Of a stretch of DNA of 64,000 nucleotides, positions 58,674-64,000 are shown piece by piece. The stretch lies in NCBI GenBank assembly GCA_965153355.1, contig OZ231127.1:23002001-23066000 (forward strand), read 5' to 3'. The position numbers and the translations under genes were made by a program. How positions within the stretch are numbered: the first letter of the stretch is position 1; the number at the start of each line of letters is the position of its first letter. The notes under the pieces are model-generated. The model worked only from the letters and a program-made list of their open reading frames with translations, searched no databases and had not been told where the DNA came from. Origin of the DNA: Flaccisagitta enflata (Eukaryota; Chaetognatha; Sagittoidea; Aphragmophora).

Positions 58674-59569
58674 GAAAAAAATGGGGAAATGAAAATTTGG
58701 AATAGTTTTTTTTTCTTTAAATCTATCGTTTTAAACTATCAATCATGAAAGAACTTGGATTTTGCTTAAAATGTATTTTCCTCGTGTATAAAGTTGAGCA
58801 TTCAAAAGATAGTATTTGATTACTACAACACTATTAGAACCATAATTATACCATATTTTTACTCTATGGGGTAGAAAATCAAACAATTTTACGACCGGGC
58901 GGGGAAGGAAAGGCCGCTCAACTTTATACACCCCTGATTTTCCTCTTGTGAGTACCCTTGGAAGGATGGACCTCAATGCCTGGCTCATTTTTAACTCCCC
59001 GGTCACGAGATCATCCATGCTTCCTTTTCATCACTTCAAATGACTCATGGGCTTGACACGTGTTTCCCCAAGTATAGACGCGATTCTGATTCCAAAGTCC
59101 GTCTCTCAGCCGATCGATCTGATGATCGTCTGATGATCTTTATGAAGTACACTCTAAAACATTTGTAAGCATTTGAAAGCATTTGTATTCTTTATGGCAC
59201 GTTGGTCCTTTAAGCCTTTTTCTTTACCTCTTGCTTACATGACCTGACAAATAAAAGTGCCATGTATGATGTCGGGATCTTGCGCGTCATTAATAAAAAG
59301 CCACGTCAATTTTCTCTCCCAAGTGAACCTATATATATTGTTTGCCACATTTTTTGGGAAGCAAAACATTGATGAAAGAATTCTCAAACACGAGAAAAGT
59401 ACAATAACAAGCCTTTGCCTTAATGCCCTTTCCGATCAAATTTCATTCCTGTAAAAGTCACAAGCAAAACCCAAAACAAATAATTTAATCTTTCTAGCAG
59501 CATCCTTGACACTTGCTTAGTTCGTTCACCCTTCGTCTTACTTCTAATTTCATTTCTCTTTGTTCTTCT
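58674..59569. other. Phospholipase intron 2, nothing recognised
   Basis: AT-rich; no exon with matching phase seen on the plus strand. Confidence 0.5.
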
Positions 59570-59718
59570 TTTTCTCTTTGTTCTTCCTTTTCTCTTTGTT
59601 CTTCTTCTTCTTCTTCTTCTTCTTCTTCTTCTTCTTCTTCTTCTTCTTCTTCTTCTTCTTCTTCTGGTGGTTGTTTCTGTTGTTGCTGTTGCTGTTTCTG
59701 TTGTTGTTGTTGTTGTGG

Positions 59719-59774
<56 letters not shown>

Positions 59775-59840
59775 GCAGTTGTTTTTGTTCTCCTTCTTCT
59801 TCTCTTTCTCCTTCTCTTTCTCTTTCTTTTTCTTTTTCTT
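59570..59840 (+). repeat. (TTC)n and (TTG)n array in phospholipase intron 2
   Basis: TTCTTTTTCTCTTTG units, then TTC, then TTG and TCTTTC. It lies 140-400 bp upstream of the exon 3 acceptor and is pyrimidine-rich on the gene strand. Confidence 0.9.
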
Positions 59841-59974
59841 CTTCTCCTTCATTATGATTATTGTTGCCTTTGTTGGTGTTCTCGTTAATGTTCTTGAACA
59901 TCAACTTCTTATCCTTCTCCCTCTACACTCTCATCACCCTTACCACACTAAGCTAATCTTCTTCATCATTTCAG

Positions 59975-60178
59975 GGACCAAGTGGTGCGGTAACGGCAAC
60001 ATGGCAACTCATCCCGGAGACTTGGGTCAGAGCGCTGCTACAGACGCTTGCTGTCGATCTCACGATTTTTGTCCTTTGGTGCTTCACAGCGGAGAGTCCA
60101 AGGATGGATTCAAGAACCAAAGTCCTTTTACCATGTCTCACTGCCAATGCGATCAAATGTTCTACGAATGTCTCAATA
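59975..60178 (+). CDS. Secreted group III phospholipase A2, exon 3 (Ca2+ loop and catalytic His-Asp)
   Basis: The acceptor CATCATTTCAG precedes GG|ACC and the donor is AATA|GTAAGT. The exon encodes the catalytic core: the calcium-binding loop TKWCGNGN, then TDACCRSHDFC with the His-Asp dyad (about residues 124-125 of the predicted protein), and SPFTMSHCQCDQMFYECL. These are the diagnostic motifs of the bee-venom type (group III) phospholipase A2 family, which cleaves the sn-2 ester of phospholipids and needs Ca2+. All core cysteines expected in this segment are present, and there is no frame damage. Family members serve in venoms, digestion and immunity; this sequence does not tell which. A (TTC)n/(TTG)n array lies ~140 bp upstream of the acceptor. 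Confidence 0.95.
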
Positions 60179-60376
60179 GTAAGTTCGTCGTTTTTGAGTG
60201 CTCGCGTGCGATTGAAGCCCACAAAAACGTCTGACAATGTTTTGTCGTTATAGACGGATTTCCGTTACTGTTATAGGCGGATTTCCATAACCTTTGGAGC
60301 CGTTGCAGTGGGGTCTAAGTTGTAACTGCACTAAAACTACGTTGCAGTTGACAACTCATTGACATTACACTTTTAG

Positions 60377-60462
60377 GATTAAAGACTGACGATGCAGTTA
60401 TGGTTAAATACGTCTACTTTTCGTTGGCTAGGTTCAACTGTCTCCAGTACGAACATCCAAAG
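60377..60462 (+). CDS. Secreted group III phospholipase A2, exon 4 (C-terminal core)
   Basis: The acceptor ACACTTTTAG precedes GA|TTA and the donor is CCAAAG|GTAAGA, leaving phase 0. It encodes LKTDDAVMVKYVYFSLARF and then NCLQYEHPK. The pattern YF-x-LARFNC-LQYEHP fits the helix-plus-Cys segment that follows the active site in group III enzymes. Family members continue with a Cys-rich C-terminal part and a stop; no convincing exon for it was found between 60463 and 64000, so the gene probably runs past the window. Confidence 0.88.
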
Positions 60463-60520
60463 GTAAGACTAAGTTTCATTTATTCAATCGTCAAAAGTAT
60501 CTTCTTTCACTTTACTTTGG

Positions 60521-60839
60521 TTTTAGGCTGAGGCGGATCACCCAATTGGCTTAAAAGGCTTGAGTCAAGGCTCCCGCGCCTCAGGGGGGTCCCGCACCTG
60601 CAGTTCCCCACCAAATGAAATTTAAAAAAAAAGGAAAAGAGAAAAAACAAAAAAGACTCAAAAGAAAAAAAAAGTGGAGGGTAAAGAAAGAGAAGAAAAA
60701 GATAAAAAAAACATGAAGAAAAAAAAGTAATGAAAAAATAACAAATGATGAGTGGTAACAATGTTGTTACGGAGGAGGGGCCCATGCCCATAAGTGAAGC
60801 CTAGGGCCCCGCGCTTTGTTGATCCGCCTCAGCTTTTAG
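60521..60839. mobile_element. Small inverted-repeat element with TTTTAG target duplication
   Basis: GCTGAGGCGGATCA (60527) mirrors TGATCCGCCTCAGC (to 60833); TTTTAG flanks both sides. The inside is an A-rich stretch without a gene. Confidence 0.75.
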
Positions 60840-61213
60840 GCCCACGTCTTGCGTGATTAGGTCTCAATTCTCATCATCCACCATTGTCTCAGCGACACTT
60901 TGGGTGTGCCTCGACATTACTCTGGTTTTTTTTATGGATTTGTATGGTCCATGGCATAACTAAACAAGTCTTGGGCAGTAGAAAATATTTTAAGGAGCGG
61001 TTTTTGAGAAATTTTCAATCTTGTCATTTTTCACCCATGTATAAACTTGTAGATTTTGCAGAGTCACTAGGATCTCCTTTTCAATTGCAAAATGTTAATT
61101 CTGATAAAATTACCTTTCATTTGATAGGTCGCACTACATAGTTTAAAAAATATCAAAATTTTCATCTTTCATACACCGTTACAAATTTGTAATGGTGGCA
61201 TAAAAAACAAAAA
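60840..61213. other. Region after phospholipase exon 4, nothing recognised
   Basis: No Cys-rich terminal exon of the phospholipase found here. Confidence 0.5.
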
Positions 61214-61450
61214 AACAAGGCCAACACCTTACAAGTCGCGTGCGGTCTTAAAGACTAAAAGACTAAATGACCTAAAGACCAAAAGACAAAAAGACAAAAC
61301 AACTAAAAGTAAAAGCAGTAATGCAAAAGACGCCCAAAAACGCGAAAAAAAGCTAACGGAGACCAACTGACAGACAGACCGACCGACTGACTGACCAACC
61401 AACCGACCAACATAGTGGTTAATAGAGTCGCGTAGCACGCGACTAAAAAT
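61214..61450 (-). mobile_element. GTCGCG-hairpin element
   Basis: ACAAGGCCAACACCTTACAAG then TCGCGTGCGGTC at the left, an AGACTAAAAGAC stretch, a GACCGACTGACTGACC core and GAGTCGCGTAGCACGCGACT then AAAAA at the right. Confidence 0.75.
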
Positions 61451-61850
61451 TTCTTAATGAAAATGTACAGTGTGATCTATCTACGGAAAGTAATTTCATC
61501 AGGATTAACGATAAGCAAATAAAATAGTAGTCCAAGTAACTCAGCAGAATCTATATGCTGAAATATGGTTGAAAATTTACAAAATAGGATATTTCTACTG
61601 CCCAAATATTGTTTAGTATTGCCATGGACTATACCAACTTAAGTGGGCTCAAATTGGGCATTCGAATGAAACAGTATTTCCAAGCACTTTTTGTGTTCCG
61701 ATTTTATAAAAAGAGCTCAATGTACATGCAAAATTGATTTGGACTTGATCTTGGCACTCCATCATCGAAAGATGTGATCTTGAGAAGAAAAGAAAACAAG
61801 GCCGGATACACGGGCCAAGACGGTGCGCCAAGCGTTATTGATTCATACCA

Positions 61851-62156
61851 TATTTTTTCTAAAAAGCGCTCCCCCTCCAAAAGGCGCCCCCTCTTTTTTT
61901 CTTGGTGTTACACTTTTTAGAAGAGATTTGGACAGAAATATTGAGTAAAATAATGAAATAATACAACACAATGAACCATTTTTCAAGACTTTTGAACAAA
62001 TGTATGTAATGAATATCTCCATTGTGACTTAAACTTAGCATTTTGGTAGCCTTGCATGAAAAAGATACAATATAAAGGCGGCGCTAATTGGAGGGTTAAA
62101 AAGCTAAGTCATATTTCAATTTCAAAAGCGCCCGGGGCGCTTTTTAGAAAAAATAC
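61851..62156. mobile_element. Small inverted-repeat element with GCGCC-rich ends
   Basis: TATTTTTTCTAAAAAGCGCT at the left mirrors GCGCTTTTTAGAAAAAATA at the right. Confidence 0.65.
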
Positions 62157-62159
62157 GGT

Positions 62160-62535
62160 AGCTATCCCTAGCTCCATCAGACCTATCCCTAGCTCTATCA
62201 GACCACTCCTAGCTCTATCAGACCTATCCCGCCGGGCGTCATTAATCCAGAGCTATCCCTAGCTCCATCAGACCTATCCCTAGCTCTATCAGACCATTCC
62301 TAGCTCTATAAGACCTATCCCGAGCTCTATCAGGCCTCTCCCGAACTCTATCAGACCTATCCCGAGCTCTATCAGACCTATCCCGAGCTTTATCAGACCT
62401 ATCACCAGCTCTATCAGACCTATCTCCAGCTCTATCAGACCTATCCTAAGACCTATCCGACCTATCACCAGACCTATCCGACCTAACCCCAGACCTATCC
62501 GGCCTATTCCCAGACCTATTAATGACCTATCCCCA
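62160..62535 (+). repeat. ~20-bp minisatellite TCCCTAGCTCTATCAGACCTA
   Basis: About 18 units with gradual change to 'ccagacctatccgaccta' at the right. It adjoins the inverted-repeat element at 61851. Confidence 0.9.
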
Positions 62536-62924
62536 GTCTAACCGAAGCTGATTATATTAGTGAATGAAATGATGAGTATCATTTAGTGATGAACAAAATG
62601 AGTTTTGGTTTAAACATTTTTAGCGATTTATTCGAGCGTGACCGACAGATGGATTGACGGACGGACGTGACGGACAGAGTTTATAGAGATGCTATGAGCA
62701 TCTAAGAATCATCCTGCATATTTTTCGAATCTCTATGATATCCGCTGACGGCGTACTATGCTCCTTTTGATCAAGATGTAGAGTCTAACCTGACTTACTC
62801 AATGTGATTTTAAATCGGTGTTCAATTATCACCAACGTTTTACGCTAAAAAGGTGTGTTTTTGTGTAGAGACATGGATAGACGTTAAGAGACATGAACAG
62901 ACATAAGAGAAACAAAAGATACAA

Positions 62925-63356
62925 AACAAAAGAGACAAAATGAAAGAGACAAAATGAAAGAGACAAAATGAAAGAGACAAAATGAAAGAGACAAAATGAA
63001 AGAGACAAAATGAAAGAGACAAATTGAAAGAGAGACAAAATGAAAGAGACAAAATGAAAGACAAAATGAAAGACAAAATGAAAGACACATGAACAGACAT
63101 AAGAGAAACAAAAGAGACAAAACTAAAGAGACAAAATGAAAGAGACAAAATGAAAGACAAAACGAAAGAGACAAAAAGAAAGAGACAAAATGAAAGAGAC
63201 AAAATGAAAGAGACAAAATGAAAGAGACAAAACGAAAGAGACAAAACGAAAGAGACAAAACGAAAGAGACAAAACGAAAGAGACAAAACGAAAGAGACAA
63301 AACGAAAGAGACAAAACGAAAGAGACAAAACGAAAGAGACAAAACGAAAGAGACAA
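62925..63356 (+). repeat. 15-bp minisatellite GAGACAAAATGAAA
   Basis: A left block with AAAATGAAA and a right block with AAAACGAAA, joined by 'acatgaacagacataagagaaac', which also occurs at the left edge. The unit is 15 bp, so frames stay open. Confidence 0.9.
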
Positions 63357-63623
63357 TAATCAAAAGGGACATGAGAAATATAAAAGACATGAGGGGACAT
63401 AAGAAGAAATGAAAAGTGTAAAAATCGCGTGAAAATTTCGCATTACGCACCAACTAACCCACAGACACTCCCTCTTATAGGACCCATCTAAAAACGGCGA
63501 ACCGAGATCTATTAGGCATTTTTTCGGATTTTGAATATCTCTTTCCATTGCAGAGTAATGCGATTTTCTTTTGTGTCATTCAGAAAAATCACTTCATTAT
63601 ACCACTGCACTAAAATTTCGTAC

Positions 63624-63678
63624 CTTGCACTGAGGCGGCATCTTCGTTGTTTTTGGCGGTTTGTTTGTCTTTAGGCAT
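63624..63678 (-). CDS. Candidate first coding exon of an unrecognised minus-strand gene
   Basis: An ATG at 63678 (context GACAAGATGC) opens 18 codons, MPKDKQTAKNNEDAASVQ, that run into CAAG|GTACG, a fair donor in phase 1. It is hydrophilic with no signal peptide. Downstream exons were not identified. It is short, so chance cannot be excluded. Confidence 0.25.
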
Positions 63679-64000
63679 CTTGTCAGTTGGTTTAATCATT
63701 TATCGTTATAAAAAGTAAAATCGTTAGTATTATGTATATTAGTGATTTGTTGCAATTCCAGGTCCACTTAGTCGGTAGGTTAGTATCTAGCGAAAATATA
63801 TAACGTACGTTTGCTTTTAAATATTTGTGGAAGGGGATCTTTGTTGCATGACCACCGTTCGGCGGTTGTGGATCATGGTTGGCCTTTCTGAATCTTGCTA
63901 TTGCACGCTAAAGATATGGATTTCCATCCTTTGCGGTCATGCAACCAATATTTAACCGTTCATCAAGACATGTTGTTCAACATACCATGTACGAATCTAA
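63679..64000. other. Window end, one short inverted repeat
   Basis: GTTGCATGACC (63843) and GGTCATGCAAC (63936) pair. A TATAAAA lies at 63707 on the plus strand. Neither can be assigned. Confidence 0.4.

Noticed and set aside
59513-60234. Frames joining poly-Phe/Leu or poly-Gln to phospholipase exon 3
   Set aside because: The repeat is intronic; the exon has a clear acceptor at 59974.
62840-63453. 186-189 codon Phe/Ser/Leu-rich minus-strand frames
   Set aside because: Translations of the 15-bp minisatellite.
63543-63620. Terminal exon of the phospholipase (after CCATTGCAG)
   Set aside because: The frame opened gives no Cys pattern of the family and resembles AT-rich intron.

Overview
The window is nuclear DNA of an animal. 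The coding sequence is split into short exons with GT-AG introns, the introns are long, and two of the genes encode secreted proteins with signal peptides. An initiator of the TCAGT type, correctly spaced from a TATA box, hints at an arthropod, but the species cannot be named from sequence alone. Most of the DNA is not coding: di-, tri- and tetranucleotide microsatellites, minisatellites and a dense set of small inverted-repeat elements fill introns and intergenic space. Most long open frames here are translations of microsatellites.

Three genes are supported by splice sites, matching intron phases and family motifs. (1) A minus-strand PET-LIM gene of the Prickle/Testin type: exons at 7094-7173, 5168-5328 and 503-690, with a possible first exon at 7773-7856; its LIM part lies beyond position 1. 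(2) A minus-strand secreted S1 serine protease: six exons from 53611 down to 39127, with signal peptide, IIGG activation site, catalytic His/Asp/Ser, stop codon and a TATA/initiator promoter. (3) A plus-strand secreted group III phospholipase A2: exons at 57014-57149, 58027-58173, 59975-60178 and 60377-60462; its 3' end is not found. Weaker single-exon candidates are at 20486-20671 (+), 34856-35017 (+), 56657-56813 (-), 58436-58668 (-) and 63624-63678 (-).

The repeat landscape has a clear structure. About twenty copies of one element family carry a GTCGCG...CGCGAC hairpin beside a TAAAA end, a CGGTCGGTCCGTC-type tandem core and a GGCCTTGTTTT end; the plan resembles Helentron-related non-autonomous elements. 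A second family of seven snapback elements shares a GGGCAGCGGCCCC stem, but each copy encloses a different minisatellite, and at least four copies sit inside elements of the first family. TA-flanked foldback elements occur at 4040, 8375, 10453, 16545, 43182 and 57249. A 3.4 kb transposon with terminal inverted repeats, a 7-bp target duplication and a decayed gene lies at 10074-13469. A 3.9 kb foldback at 40920-44856 contains two further levels of nested elements.

The most unusual points are: tandem copies of real splice junctions in introns (PET-LIM exon 2, protease exons 3 and 6); an inverted-repeat element carrying two tRNA-like pol III promoter units on opposite strands (5714-6211); several insertions whose empty site is preserved in a neighbouring repeat copy; and microsatellites placed beside splice sites with pyrimidines before acceptors and purines after donors.
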